Source: Amycolatopsis pretoriensis (GTDB lineage Bacteria > Actinomycetota > Actinomycetes > Mycobacteriales > Pseudonocardiaceae). Taken from it: 64,000 nucleotides of DNA. Where the stretch lies: positions 1-64,000 of the forward strand of contig NZ_FNUJ01000013.1 of the NCBI RefSeq assembly GCF_900107925.1. Direction: 5' to 3'. The notes beneath the pieces were generated by a model, which had not been told where the DNA came from, did not search any database, and saw only the letters and a list, made by a program, of their open reading frames with translations. This document shows, piece by piece, positions 42,705 to 51,244 of the stretch (positions are counted from its first letter, which is position 1; each line of letters starts with the position of its first letter). Both the position numbers and the translations under genes were made by a program.

Positions 42705-44096
42705 ATGAATCTGCGGGCCGCGACGGTGCGGCGGAAACCGGTCGCCGATCTGGTCGCCGAAAGTGATCATGGCACGTTGAAGCGGTCGCTCGGGCTCGGG
42801 CAGCTCACCACGCTGAGCATCGGTGCGACGCTGGGCAGCGGCATCTTCGTCGTCCTCGGCGAAGCCGTCCCGGTGGCCGGGCCCGCGGTGGTCCTGTCGT
42901 TCGTGCTCGCCGGCGTCACCGCGCTGTTCTCCGCGCTCTCCTACGCCGAACTCGCCGGCATGATCCCGCTGTCCGGTTCGTCCTACTCCTACGCGTACGC
43001 CACGCTCGGCGAGCTCGTCGCCTGGGTCTGCGGCTGGTGCCTGGTCCTCGAATACGGCGTCTCGGTCGCGTCGGTCGCCGTCGGGTGGGGGCAGTACCTC
43101 AACGAGCTGCTGCGGCTGGCCTTCGGCTTCGCCATCCCGGACGCGCTGAGCCAGCCGCCCGGCTCCGGCGGGATCGTCAACGTGCCCGCGATCGTCGTCG
43201 TGGTCCTGGCGATGTTCCTGCTGCTGTCCGGCGCGAAGGAGAGCGCGCGGGCCAACACGATCATGGTCGCGGTCAAGATCGGTACGCTGGTGCTGTTCTG
43301 CGCGATCGCCTTCACCGCGGTCAAAGCGCAGAACTTCACGCCGTTCCTGCCGCTCGGGCTGGCCGGGATGAGTGCCGGCGGCGCCAAGTTGTTCTTCTCC
43401 TACATCGGGTTCGACGCCGCGTCGACCGCCGGCGAGGAGGCGAAGAACCCGCAGCGCGACCTGCCGCGGGCGATCCTGCTCTCGCTCGGCATCGTCACCG
43501 TGCTCTACTGCCTGGTCGCCGTGGCCGCCGTCGGCGCGCTGCCGTGGCAGCGGTTCGACGGCCAGGAAGCCGCGCTGTCGCACGTGCTGAGCGTCGTGTC
43601 GGGCAACCCGTTCTGGGCCGGCCTGCTCGCCGTCGGCGCGATCGTGGCGATCTCCAGCGTCGTGCTGACCGTCCTCTACGGACAGACGCGCATCCTGTTC
43701 GCGATGTCCCGCGACGGCCTGGTGCCGAAGTCGCTGTCCAAAGTGGACGAAAAGTCCGGCTCGCCGCGGATCAACACGCTCGTCGTCTCGGCGTTCGTCG
43801 CCGTGCTGGCCGCGTTCATCCCGCTGGGCAAGCTCGCCGACGCCACCAGCATCGGGACGCTGTTCGCGTTCCTGCTGGTCAACATCGCCGTCCTGCTGCT
43901 GCGCCGCCGCCAGCCCGACCGGCCGCGCTCGTTCCGCGTGCCGTTCTCGCCGGTGACGCCGATCCTCGGCGTGCTCTGCTGCGGCTACATGATGTTCAGC
44001 CTCGACGGCGCCACCTGGGTCGTCTTCGGCGGCTGGATGGCGCTGGGCCTGCTGATCTACTTCGGCTACGGGATCCGGCGGTCGAGGCTGGCATGA
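42705..44096 (+). CDS. APC-family amino acid permease (cationic amino acid transporter-like)
   Basis: 463 residues with about 12 membrane helices. The first helix has the APC substrate motif IGATLGSGIFVVLGE, and the later block FFSYIGFDAASTAGEEAKNP is typical of CAT/YfnA-type cationic amino acid carriers. First gene of the operon; its TGA overlaps the amidase ATG. With DavA and DavB behind it, lysine is the likely cargo. Confidence 0.9.
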   Translation: MNLRAATVRRKPVADLVAESDHGTLKRSLGLGQLTTLSIGATLGSGIFVVLGEAVPVAGPAVVLSFVLAGVTALFSALSYAELAGMIPLSGSSYSYAYATLGELVAWVCGWCLVLEYGVSVASVAVGWGQYLNELLRLAFGFAIPDALSQPPGSGGIVNVPAIVVVVLAMFLLLSGAKESARANTIMVAVKIGTLVLFCAIAFTAVKAQNFTPFLPLGLAGMSAGGAKLFFSYIGFDAASTAGEEAKNPQRDLPRAILLSLGIVTVLYCLVAVAAVGALPWQRFDGQEAALSHVLSVVSGNPFWAGLLAVGAIVAISSVVLTVLYGQTRILFAMSRDGLVPKSLSKVDEKSGSPRINTLVVSAFVAVLAAFIPLGKLADATSIGTLFAFLLVNIAVLLLRRRQPDRPRSFRVPFSPVTPILGVLCCGYMMFSLDGATWVVFGGWMALGLLIYFGYGIRRSRLA

Positions 44097-44848
44097 GGGT
44101 CGCGATCCACCAGGGTCCGGTCGAGGCGCTGCCGGACGCGGTCCGGGCGGCCGGCGCCGACCTCGTCGTCACGGCCGAGATGGCCACCACCGGCTACCAC
44201 ATCGGCGCGCGGACGCACGAGCTCGCCGAACCCGCCGACGGGCCCACGGCGGCGAAGATGTCCGCACTGGCAAGGGAAACCGGGGTCGCGCTGGCCTACG
44301 GCTACCCGGAGGCCGACGGCGGGAACGTCTACAACAGCGTCCAGCTCGTCGACGCGTCCGGGCGGCGACTGGCGAACTACCGCAAGACGCACCTGTTCGG
44401 CGACCTCGACAAAGCGTGGTTCACCCCGGGTGACGAGCCGGTCGTGCAGGCCGACGTCGCCGGCGTCCGGGTCGGGCTGCTGATCTGCTACGACGTCGAG
44501 TTCCCCGAGCTGGTCCGCGCGCACGCGCTGGCCGGCACCGAGCTGCTGGTCGTGCCGACCGCGCTGATGAGCCCCTACGAGCTGGTCGCGGACACGCTGG
44601 TGCCGGCGCGGGCCTACGAAAGCCAGCTGTTCGTTGCCTACGCCAACCGTTGTGACGTCGAACAAAAACTGACCTACTGCGGACGCTCCTGCGTGGTCGC
44701 CCCGACCGGTTCGGTGCTCACCCGCGCCGGCTCCGGCCCCGCGCTGATCACCGCCGAAGTGAGCCGGGAAGCGCTGGCCGCGTCCCGCCTGGAGAACACC
44801 CACCTGGCCGACCGGCGGCCCGAACTGTACCGAGGAACCACGGCATGA
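44093..44848 (+). CDS. davA: 5-aminovaleramidase-like carbon-nitrogen hydrolase
   Basis: 251 residues of the nitrilase superfamily. Catalytic Glu in VTAEMATTGY, Lys in NYRKTHLFGDLD, Cys in GLLICYDVEFPE. The stretches NVYNSVQLVDASGRRLANY and LLVVPTALMSPYE run closely parallel to Pseudomonas putida DavA, which hydrolyses 5-aminovaleramide to 5-aminovalerate and ammonia. Overlaps permease and monooxygenase genes by 4 bp on both sides, so the three are translated together. A related omega-amidase on another amide is the alternative. Confidence 0.85.
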   Translation: MRVAIHQGPVEALPDAVRAAGADLVVTAEMATTGYHIGARTHELAEPADGPTAAKMSALARETGVALAYGYPEADGGNVYNSVQLVDASGRRLANYRKTHLFGDLDKAWFTPGDEPVVQADVAGVRVGLLICYDVEFPELVRAHALAGTELLVVPTALMSPYELVADTLVPARAYESQLFVAYANRCDVEQKLTYCGRSCVVAPTGSVLTRAGSGPALITAEVSREALAASRLENTHLADRRPELYRGTTA

Positions 44849-46536
44849 CCTCCGCTGTCCCGACCGCGATCCACCACGACGAGCCGGCGGGCCGCCCGAT
44901 CACCATGTTCGGCCCCGACTTCCCGTTCGCCTACGACGACTACCTCGCCCACCCGGCCGGGCTCGGCTCGATCCCGGCCGACCGGCACGGCACCGAGGTC
45001 GCGGTGATCGGCGGTGGCCTGTCGGGCATCGTGACCGCGTACGAGCTGATGAAGCTGGGTTTGCGGCCGGTGGTCCACGAAATCGCCGAGATCGGCGGCC
45101 GGTTGCGGACCGTCCGGTTCCCCGGCTGCCCGGACGACGTCGTCGCCGAGATGGGCGCGATGCGCTTCCCGCCCGCGTCGACCGCGCTGTTCCACTACAT
45201 CGACAAGGTGGGCTTGACGACGACGCCGTTCCCCAACCCGCTGGCCCCGGAGACGCCGAGCACGGTCGTCGACCTCAAGGGACGGAGCCACTACGCGCGC
45301 ACGCCCGAAGATCTGCCCGGGGTGTTCCGCGACGTCGCCGCGGCGTGGGACCGGACGCTGGCCGAGCACGCGTCGTTCGCCGAGATGCAGACGGCGATCC
45401 GCGACCGCGACGCGAAGACGATCAAGCGGCTGTGGAACGAACTCGTCCCGCGCCTGGACAACCAGACGTTCTACGGCTTCCTGTGCGACTCCCCCGCGTT
45501 CGCCTCCTTCCGCCACCGCGAGATCTTCGGCCAGGTCGGTTTCGGCACGGGCGGCTGGGACACCGACTTCCCCAACTCCATCCTGGAAATCCTGCGCGTG
45601 GTCTACACCGGCGCGGACGACGAGCACCGCAGCATCGCCGGCGGCAGCAGGCAGCTCCCGTTGCGGCTGTGGGAGCACGCGCCTTCGGAGACCGCTTTCT
45701 GGCCCGCCGGAACGTCGTTGGCCGCCCTGCACGAGGGCGGGCCGCGCCCGGGCGTGACGCGGCTGCACCGGACGGCGCCGAACAACATCACGGTGACCGA
45801 CGCGTCCGGGCACATCCGGACCTACCCGGCGGCGGTGTTCACCGCGCAGAGCTGGATGCTGCTGTCCAAGATCGAGTGCGACGAGGCCCTGTTCCCGATC
45901 GACCACTGGACGGCGATCGAGCGCACGCACTACATGGAGTCGTCGAAGGTCTTCGTGCCGGTGGACCGGCCGTTCTGGCTCGACCCCGACCCGGCGACCG
46001 GCCGCGACACGATGAGCATGACGCTCACCGACCGCATGCCGCGGGGGACGTACCTGCTGGGCTCCGACCCGGATTCGCCCGCGGTGATCTGCCTGTCGTA
46101 CACGTGGGCCGACGACTCGCTGAAGTGGCTGCCGCTGCCGGTCGGCGAGCGCGTCGAGGTGATGTTGCAGTCGCTGCGCGAGATCTACCCGGGGGTGGAC
46201 GTCCGGCGGCACATCATCGGCGACGCGGTGACGGTGTCGTGGGAAGCGGAACCGCACTTCATGGGCGCGTTCAAGGCGAACCTGCCGGGGCACTACCGCT
46301 ACCAGCACCGGCTGTTCACGCACTTCATGCAGGACTCCTTGCCTCCGGAGTACCGGGGGCTGTTCCTGGCGGGCGACGACGTGTCGTGGACGGCGGGCTG
46401 GGCGGAGGGCGCGGTCCAGACGGCGCTGAACGCGGTGTGGGGCGTGCTGCACCACTTCGGCGGGGCAACCGATCCGGTGAACCCGGGCCCGGGGGACCTC
46501 TTCGAGGACCTCGCTCCGATCACGCTGCCGGACTGA
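44845..46536 (+). CDS. davB: L-lysine 2-monooxygenase-like flavoprotein
   Basis: 563 residues, a flavin amine oxidase fold. TMFGPDFPFAYDDYLAHP, HPAGLGSIPADRHG, the FAD loop VIGGGLSGIVTAYELMKLG, FGTGGWDTDFPNSILEI, SMTLTDRMPRGTYLL and AGDDVSWTAGWAEGAVQT all follow P. putida lysine 2-monooxygenase (DavB). That enzyme decarboxylates and oxygenates lysine to 5-aminovaleramide. Length matches DavB (~560) rather than the longer phenylalanine 2-oxidase. A different amino acid remains possible, since tryptophan and phenylalanine monooxygenases share the fold; the DavA-like partner favours lysine. Confidence 0.87.
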   Translation: MTSAVPTAIHHDEPAGRPITMFGPDFPFAYDDYLAHPAGLGSIPADRHGTEVAVIGGGLSGIVTAYELMKLGLRPVVHEIAEIGGRLRTVRFPGCPDDVVAEMGAMRFPPASTALFHYIDKVGLTTTPFPNPLAPETPSTVVDLKGRSHYARTPEDLPGVFRDVAAAWDRTLAEHASFAEMQTAIRDRDAKTIKRLWNELVPRLDNQTFYGFLCDSPAFASFRHREIFGQVGFGTGGWDTDFPNSILEILRVVYTGADDEHRSIAGGSRQLPLRLWEHAPSETAFWPAGTSLAALHEGGPRPGVTRLHRTAPNNITVTDASGHIRTYPAAVFTAQSWMLLSKIECDEALFPIDHWTAIERTHYMESSKVFVPVDRPFWLDPDPATGRDTMSMTLTDRMPRGTYLLGSDPDSPAVICLSYTWADDSLKWLPLPVGERVEVMLQSLREIYPGVDVRRHIIGDAVTVSWEAEPHFMGAFKANLPGHYRYQHRLFTHFMQDSLPPEYRGLFLAGDDVSWTAGWAEGAVQTALNAVWGVLHHFGGATDPVNPGPGDLFEDLAPITLPD

Positions 46537-46616
46537 GCGTGCCCCGATCGTGCCATCGGGTCCGACATCGTGCCCATTGCCCTGCCCGGGCCCTGCTCGC
46601 GTGCGACGATGGGACC

Positions 46617-47261
46617 ATGAACACCGAGCCGGCGCCGAGATGGCGAAGACTGGAACCGGACGAACGGAAGGAACAGATCTACGCTTGCGCGGCGCGGCTG
46701 TTCGGTGACCGCCCCTACTCCGAAGTGTCCACTTCGGACATCGCCGCGGCGGCCGGTGTCGCGCGGGGGTTGATCAACCACTACTTCGGCACGAAACGCG
46801 AGCTGTACCTGGAAATCATCCGCCGCGCGCTGACCGTGCCGCGGCTGGCCGTCGAAATCCTCCCGGAGGGGCCCCTCGAACTGCGGGCCGACGTCGCCAT
46901 CGAGTGGTTCCTCGACATGGTCACCAGCCAGGAGCGGATGTGGCTCGCCGCCATCGCGCCGGAAGGGATCGGGCGCGACCTCGAAGTCGAACGCATCCTC
47001 GAAGAAGCCGACCGCGAATCCGCCGACCGCGTGCTCGAAGCCGTCGGGCTCTCCAGCGCGAGCGAGCACGGCCCCGAGCTCAACGCGCTCGTGCGCGCGT
47101 TCGGCGGGATGGTGAAGTCCGCCGGCCGGGAATGGCTCGTGCGCGGATCCCTGACCCGCGCGCAGGTGCACCTGCTGCTGTCCAAATCGCTCGTCACGCT
47201 CGTCGGCGAGATCTTCCCGGCGATCCAGGCGGAACCGGCGCGCGGGGACAGTCCGGAATAG
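46617..47261 (+). CDS. TetR-family regulator
   Basis: 214 residues. N-terminal helix-turn-helix VSTSDIAAAAGVARGLINHYFGTKREL, helical effector domain after it. It follows davB by 80 bp in the same direction. That gap carries CCCGAT-6 nt-ATCGGG and two ATCGTGCC copies, so it may have its own promoter. Likely local regulator of the lysine genes, perhaps through the 20-bp palindrome at 42627. Confidence 0.9.
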   Translation: MNTEPAPRWRRLEPDERKEQIYACAARLFGDRPYSEVSTSDIAAAAGVARGLINHYFGTKRELYLEIIRRALTVPRLAVEILPEGPLELRADVAIEWFLDMVTSQERMWLAAIAPEGIGRDLEVERILEEADRESADRVLEAVGLSSASEHGPELNALVRAFGGMVKSAGREWLVRGSLTRAQVHLLLSKSLVTLVGEIFPAIQAEPARGDSPE

Positions 47262-47266
47262 ACCGA

Positions 47267-47306
47267 AGCCCCCGGCGCCACGAGGGGGAGGAGGGCGCCA
47301 GGGGCT
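47267..47306. terminator. hairpin between convergent TetR genes
   Basis: AGCCCC-GGCGCC pairs with GGCGCC-GGGGCT, with one unpaired base on each arm and a 14-nt loop. It starts 5 bp past the stop of the first TetR gene. Confidence 0.65.
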
Positions 47307-47357
47307 CCGGGTCGGCGGCGAACCACCGACGCGCGCCCACGGTACGCCGGGGCACTG

Positions 47358-48092
47358 TCAAGTCGCTGTCAGCCCCGATTCGCCCAGCTCACGGAGGCGG
47401 CAGGCGAGCCCGTCGAGGCACCGCTCGACCGCGTAGTCGTACAGCTGCGCGTAGTAGCCCGCCGCGAGGTGGGGATCGCCCATCAGGTCGTGCATCGCCG
47501 CGCCGAGCTCGGCCATCCCCGGCAGGTCGGCGCGCTCGCGGTAGGTCGCGTACTCCTCGGTGTTGTCGATCCGCAGCGCGAGCGCGCCGTCGCGGTCGTC
47601 CTCCATCGCGACGAACTGGCACGCCGTCATCAGCAGCAGGTTGTACGCCAGGACGCTTTCGCGGCCGAAGCCCGCCTTCAGCAGCACGCCGACGCCGGCG
47701 TCGATGCTGCGCGTGGCCGCCTGGACGGAGGGGCCGAACAGCGCGAGCCGCCGCGCGCAGCCGGGGTACGTGCGCAGCACCGCGCGCAGGGACGCCAGCA
47801 GCTCGGTGAACCAGTCCTGCCACGGCAGGTCCCCGGCGGGCAGCTCGAGCAGGCCGACCACGCGGTCGACGACGGCGTTGACCACCGCGTCCCGGTCGCC
47901 GACGTGGTGGTAGATCACGGCGGGGTAGGCCTCGACCGCGCGGGCGAGCTCCCGCAGCGTCCAGTTGTCGAGGCCGCGTTCGGCGGTCAGGGCCGTCGCG
48001 GCGTCGATGATCCGGTCGGCCGTGAGCGCCGGCAGTCCCGCGGCGGCCCGCGACCGGGGCCGCTGGCCCGTGCCCGAGGATGAGGTCGGCAT
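47358..48092 (-). CDS. TetR-family regulator (TetR_C type)
   Basis: 244 residues from ATG 48092. Helix-turn-helix DRIIDAATALTAERGL and WTLRELARAVEAYPAVIYHHV fits the tetracycline-repressor-like subgroup. No ribosome site is visible before the ATG. GGTAACGGTAACC lies just upstream, between it and the divergent hydrolase gene, a fitting place for the operator of both. Confidence 0.88.
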   Translation of the reverse strand: MPTSSSGTGQRPRSRAAAGLPALTADRIIDAATALTAERGLDNWTLRELARAVEAYPAVIYHHVGDRDAVVNAVVDRVVGLLELPAGDLPWQDWFTELLASLRAVLRTYPGCARRLALFGPSVQAATRSIDAGVGVLLKAGFGRESVLAYNLLLMTACQFVAMEDDRDGALALRIDNTEEYATYRERADLPGMAELGAAMHDLMGDPHLAAGYYAQLYDYAVERCLDGLACRLRELGESGLTAT

Positions 48093-48096
48093 GGGA

Positions 48097-48109
48097 GGTA
48101 ACGGTAACC
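48097..48109. promoter_or_regulatory. possible TetR operator
   Basis: GGTAACGGTAACC, a short repeat in the 67-bp gap between divergent TetR and hydrolase genes. It is close to the TetR start and could control both directions. Assigned by position only. Confidence 0.35.
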
Positions 48110-48159
48110 GCACGGGTGGGACCGGTGCCAGCGCCGCCGGGGTACGGCAGGATCGGGGC

Positions 48160-49026
48160 ATGGCACGCGCACAGGCCAACGGTCTCGAGCTCGAATACGA
48201 CACCTTCGGCGATCCGGACAATCCGCCGCTGGTGCTGGTGATGGGTCTCGGTGCCCAGATGATCACCTGGGAGGACGGCTTCTGCGAGCTGCTCGCCGCG
48301 CGCGGGTTCTTCGTGGTCCGCTACGACAACCGGGACGTCGGGCTCTCGACGTGGCTCGACCACCTGCCCGCGCCGGACCTGGCCGCGCTGGCCGCCGGCG
48401 ACCTGGCGACGGCGCCGTACCTGCTCTCGGACCTGGCCGACGACGCCGTCGGGCTGTTCGACGCGCTCGGCATCGCGCGGGCCCACGTCGTGGGGGCGTC
48501 GATGGGCGGGATGATCGTCCAGCAGCTGGCGATCGACCACCCGGACCGGCTGCTGTCCGTCACGTCCATCATGTCGACGACCGGCGACCCGGCGGTCGGG
48601 CAGGCCGAGCCCTGGGCCCTGGGACTGCTGGCGCGCCCGCCGGCGTCGACGCGCGAGCAGGCGCTGGCCGACAGCGTCGACGGCTACCGGCGGCTCGGCT
48701 CCCCCGGCTACCCCGACGACGAGGCGTTCCTGCTGGCCAAGGCGACGCTGCACTACGACCGAGCCCGCCACCCGGTGGGCACGCTGCGCCACGCGGCGGC
48801 GGTGGTGGCGTCCGGCGACCGGACGTCTCGTCTTCAGGACGTGCGGCTCCCGGCCCTGGTGATCCACGGCGACGCCGACCCGCTGATCAACGTGAGCGGC
48901 GGCAAGGCGACGGCGGAGGCGATCCCGGACGCGGAGCTGCTGGTGATCCCGGGAATGGGGCACAACCTGCCGCACGCGGTGTGGCCGACGGTGGTTTCGG
49001 CGATCGGACGCTTGACGGGTCAATAG
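48160..49026 (+). CDS. alpha/beta-fold hydrolase
   Basis: 288 residues from ATG 48160. LVLVMGLGAQMITWEDGF is the oxyanion region seen in the RdmC/aclacinomycin methylesterase-like group, VVGASMGGMIVQQL the nucleophile elbow, IHGDADPLINVSGG the Asp loop and GMGHNLPH the His. Divergent from a TetR gene that probably represses it. Substrate unknown. Confidence 0.87.
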   Translation: MARAQANGLELEYDTFGDPDNPPLVLVMGLGAQMITWEDGFCELLAARGFFVVRYDNRDVGLSTWLDHLPAPDLAALAAGDLATAPYLLSDLADDAVGLFDALGIARAHVVGASMGGMIVQQLAIDHPDRLLSVTSIMSTTGDPAVGQAEPWALGLLARPPASTREQALADSVDGYRRLGSPGYPDDEAFLLAKATLHYDRARHPVGTLRHAAAVVASGDRTSRLQDVRLPALVIHGDADPLINVSGGKATAEAIPDAELLVIPGMGHNLPHAVWPTVVSAIGRLTGQ

Positions 49027-49059
49027 CGCGTCAAGATCCGGGGGCTGGGTGTAGGGAAT

Positions 49060-49494
49060 GTGTCCGGGATCAGGTTTTTGAGCTGGGTCGCGGCTTGGCT
49101 GGACGGCATGAGTGGTGGCTTCGGGTTCCCGTTCGGCTGCGTGGCGGCGGTGGTCGCGGTGGTGCCGGCGGATCTCGCCGGGGCGACGGCTCATCCGTGG
49201 TACGCGCTGGTCACGCTCGGGCCGGTGGTGTTGCTGACGGTGTTCTGGAGCTCGGTCACCGCCGCGATCGGGGTCGCGGTGGTGGCTTGGGCGCTGGACT
49301 CGGGGTTCGTGCTCGGGCGGGCCGGCGAGTTGAGCTTCGACGCGGCTTCGGCCCTGGCGGCGGCCGTGCTGGGCGCGGCCGTCGTGCTGGGTTTCCTCGC
49401 TCGGCGGCGGCCGCGGGTGCCGGTGTGGGTGCCCACGCCTCGCCGGCCCGCGGAAGTGGCCATCCGGCGGCCCGACCTGACCGGCGTGGGCTGA
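49060..49494 (+). CDS. small integral membrane protein
   Basis: 144 residues from GTG 49060 (GGGA before it). Three to four hydrophobic segments: CVAAVVAVVPADLAG, YALVTLGPVVLLTVFW, AAIGVAVVAWALDSGF and AASALAAAVLGAAVVLGFLA, then a short basic tail ending PDLTGVG. No family recognised. Its stop codon lies at the edge of the 30-nt-period repeat element. Confidence 0.6.
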   Translation: MSGIRFLSWVAAWLDGMSGGFGFPFGCVAAVVAVVPADLAGATAHPWYALVTLGPVVLLTVFWSSVTAAIGVAVVAWALDSGFVLGRAGELSFDAASALAAAVLGAAVVLGFLARRRPRVPVWVPTPRRPAEVAIRRPDLTGVG

Positions 49495-49569
49495 AGGGCA
49501 CCTTCGTCGCATGAGATGCGCTGAAGGGCACTTTCGTCGCATCTGACGTCAGGAAGGTGCCCTTCAGCC
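49489..49569. repeat. 30-nt-period intergenic element (AAGGGCACCTTC type)
   Basis: CTGAAGGGCACCTTCGTCGC at 49491 recurs at 49521 with one change, 30 bp later. The third copy is inverted: GAAGGTGCCCTTCAGCC (49553-49569) is the exact reverse complement of 49489-49505. A CTGACGTCAG palindrome lies between. The unit aligns with the AAGGCCACATTGG element at 18088-18174 (same period, AAGGSCAC core, TCTGACG spacer), so the two are one family. Confidence 0.85.
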
Positions 49570-49587
49570 GGCGGGCCGAGCGGTGGT

Positions 49588-49628
49588 GGCCGGCCTCGGC
49601 GGGATCGGGAGGCCTGCCGAGGCCGGCC
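49588..49628. terminator. hairpin, possible terminator
   Basis: GGCCGGCCTCGGC and GCCGAGGCCGGCC make a perfect 13-bp stem with a 15-nt loop between the 30-nt element and the 90-bp tandem array. It may end the transcript of the PucR gene or of the membrane protein gene. Confidence 0.5.
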
Positions 49629-49634
49629 AACCCC

Positions 49635-49940
49635 GATCACCCGCGCCGCGGCTCCGAAGCCCGCCGGGCCGCCAGCACCGGGAAGCCCCCCGAGGCCGCG
49701 AAGAGCTACCCGAGGCCCGCCCCCAATCACCCACGCCGCGGCTCCGAAGCCCGCCGAGCCGCCAGCACCGGGAAGCCCCCCGAGGCCGCGAAGAGCTACC
49801 CGAGGCCCGCCCCCAATCACCCACGCCGCGGCTCCGAAGCCCGCCAGGCAGCCAGCACCGGAAGGCCCGCCAAGGCCGCGAAGAGCTACCCGAGGCCCGC
49901 CCCCATTCACCCGCGCCGCGGCTCCGAAGCCCGTCGAGCC
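49635..49940. repeat. 90-bp tandem repeat at the 3' end of the PucR gene
   Basis: GGCTCCGAAGCCCG recurs at 49650, 49740, 49830 and 49920, an exact 90-bp period, with about 90% identity between units. The rightmost copy is the last ~12 codons and TGA of the PucR-like gene. The others are extra copies of that gene end plus the following ~50 bp, each keeping the stop codon in frame on the minus strand. It is a minisatellite made by tandem duplication of a gene tail. Confidence 0.9.
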
Positions 49941-51148
49941 GCCAGCGCCGCGATGATTCGCGGCAACCCCGCCGGGTGCAGCGGGTCGATCCCCGTCAGC
50001 TCCCGCACCCTCCGCAACCGGTAGTCCACCGTGTTCGGGTGCACGTGCAGCCGGGCCGCCGTGCGGCGGCGGTTCGTGTCCAGCTCCAGGTACGCCGCCA
50101 GCGTCTCGCTCAGCTCCGGGTGCTCGTCCAACGGTGCCAGCACCGCCGCGAGCCGGTCGCGGGCCTCGCCCGGGCGGGTCAGCTGGTACTCCACCAGCAC
50201 GTCGTCCAGCCGGTACAGCCCCGGCGGCCGCCCGAACCAGCGCAGCACCTCCAGCACCTCGCCCGTCCGCGCGGCCACCAGCCGGACCTCCGACGGCTCC
50301 GCCGGCTCGGCCGCGGCCAGCACGTCGACCCCCGCCGCGCGACCCGCCGTGTCCAGCAGCGCGCGCCACTCCGCCACTTCGGCGAGCCGGCCGGCCAGCG
50401 GCAGCAGCACCAGCCCGCCCGGCCCGTCCAGCGACGCCAGGACCCCCTCGCCGCACGACTGCTCGAACGCCGCCAGGAACCGCCGCAGCTTCCGGCGGAC
50501 CGCGATCCCGGCGTCGACCCCGGGCGACGCCTCGTCCGCGTGCGGGCCCAGCTCGACGCTCAGCACCAGGTACCGCGCCGGCAGCGTGATCCCGGCGCTG
50601 CGGGCGACGCCGTCCACCGGGCCGCCGTCGGCCAGCACCGACAGCAGCGTCCGGCGCGCCGTGTGCTCCTGCCCGACCTTCGTGCGCAGCTCCTCCAGGT
50701 AGCCGCGCGTGACGGCGCCGGTGATCGTGCCGACGAACGCGAGCACCCGGTCGGCGACCTCGAGGAGGTCGGCGACGTCCGCGCGGCCCGCTTCCGCCGA
50801 ACCGACGGCGAAGATCTCCCGCGCGCCGACGTGGTAGGCGGTCAGCACCGCTTCCAGGGGGAAGCCCTCCTCGGCCCGGCGCACCGCGGACGCGCCGATC
50901 TGGCGCAGCTCGGCGTCGTTGAGCTGCCGGTCCTCGCGCAGGCTCCGGGCGAACGCGCGGACCGCCTGCTGCGTGATCCGCGCGATGTCGCCGGCCAGCT
51001 CCTCGACCGGCAGCCGCCGGTAGTCGGCGACCTGCTCCTGGATGCGGGTGAGCACCCGGGCGATCAGCTCCGGCTCCTCGCGGGTCAGCCGCTCGTGGAC
51101 GCGCTGGCCGCCGAGGGTCAGGTCGCCGCCGGTTTTGTGCTCCGTCAC
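49907..51148 (-). CDS. PucR/CdaR-type transcriptional regulator
   Basis: 413 residues from GTG 51148 (AGGGGAT upstream). An N-terminal helical RsbRD-like region (about 10-160) precedes a GGDEF-like middle domain. At the C-terminus is the PucR helix-turn-helix: LSETLAAYLELDTNRRRTAARL then HVHPNTVDYRLRRVRELTG. Effector unknown. It is divergent from the SGNH hydrolase gene. Its last codons lie in the 90-bp repeat array, so the tail AARRASEPRRG may be variable between strains. Confidence 0.88.
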   Translation of the reverse strand: MTEHKTGGDLTLGGQRVHERLTREEPELIARVLTRIQEQVADYRRLPVEELAGDIARITQQAVRAFARSLREDRQLNDAELRQIGASAVRRAEEGFPLEAVLTAYHVGAREIFAVGSAEAGRADVADLLEVADRVLAFVGTITGAVTRGYLEELRTKVGQEHTARRTLLSVLADGGPVDGVARSAGITLPARYLVLSVELGPHADEASPGVDAGIAVRRKLRRFLAAFEQSCGEGVLASLDGPGGLVLLPLAGRLAEVAEWRALLDTAGRAAGVDVLAAAEPAEPSEVRLVAARTGEVLEVLRWFGRPPGLYRLDDVLVEYQLTRPGEARDRLAAVLAPLDEHPELSETLAAYLELDTNRRRTAARLHVHPNTVDYRLRRVRELTGIDPLHPAGLPRIIAALAARRASEPRRG

Positions 51149-51244
51149 AACCGATCCCCTCGTTCTCTGCCCGGATTCCCAGTCAATCCGGCCACGCTCG
51201 GTGCCGATGGTGTCACGGAAGCCAACTACGTCAAGGAGGACGGC

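Noticed and set aside
44093..46536. Indole-3-acetamide (auxin) pathway: tryptophan monooxygenase plus amide hydrolase
   Set aside because: The amidase is nitrilase-type and DavA-like, not an amidase-signature IaaH, and the flavoprotein follows DavB more closely; kept only as an alternative.
49191..50456. Gly/Ala-rich 421-codon frame over the 90-bp repeats
   Set aside because: It is a frame-shadow of the PucR gene and the repeat array, with no start signal.
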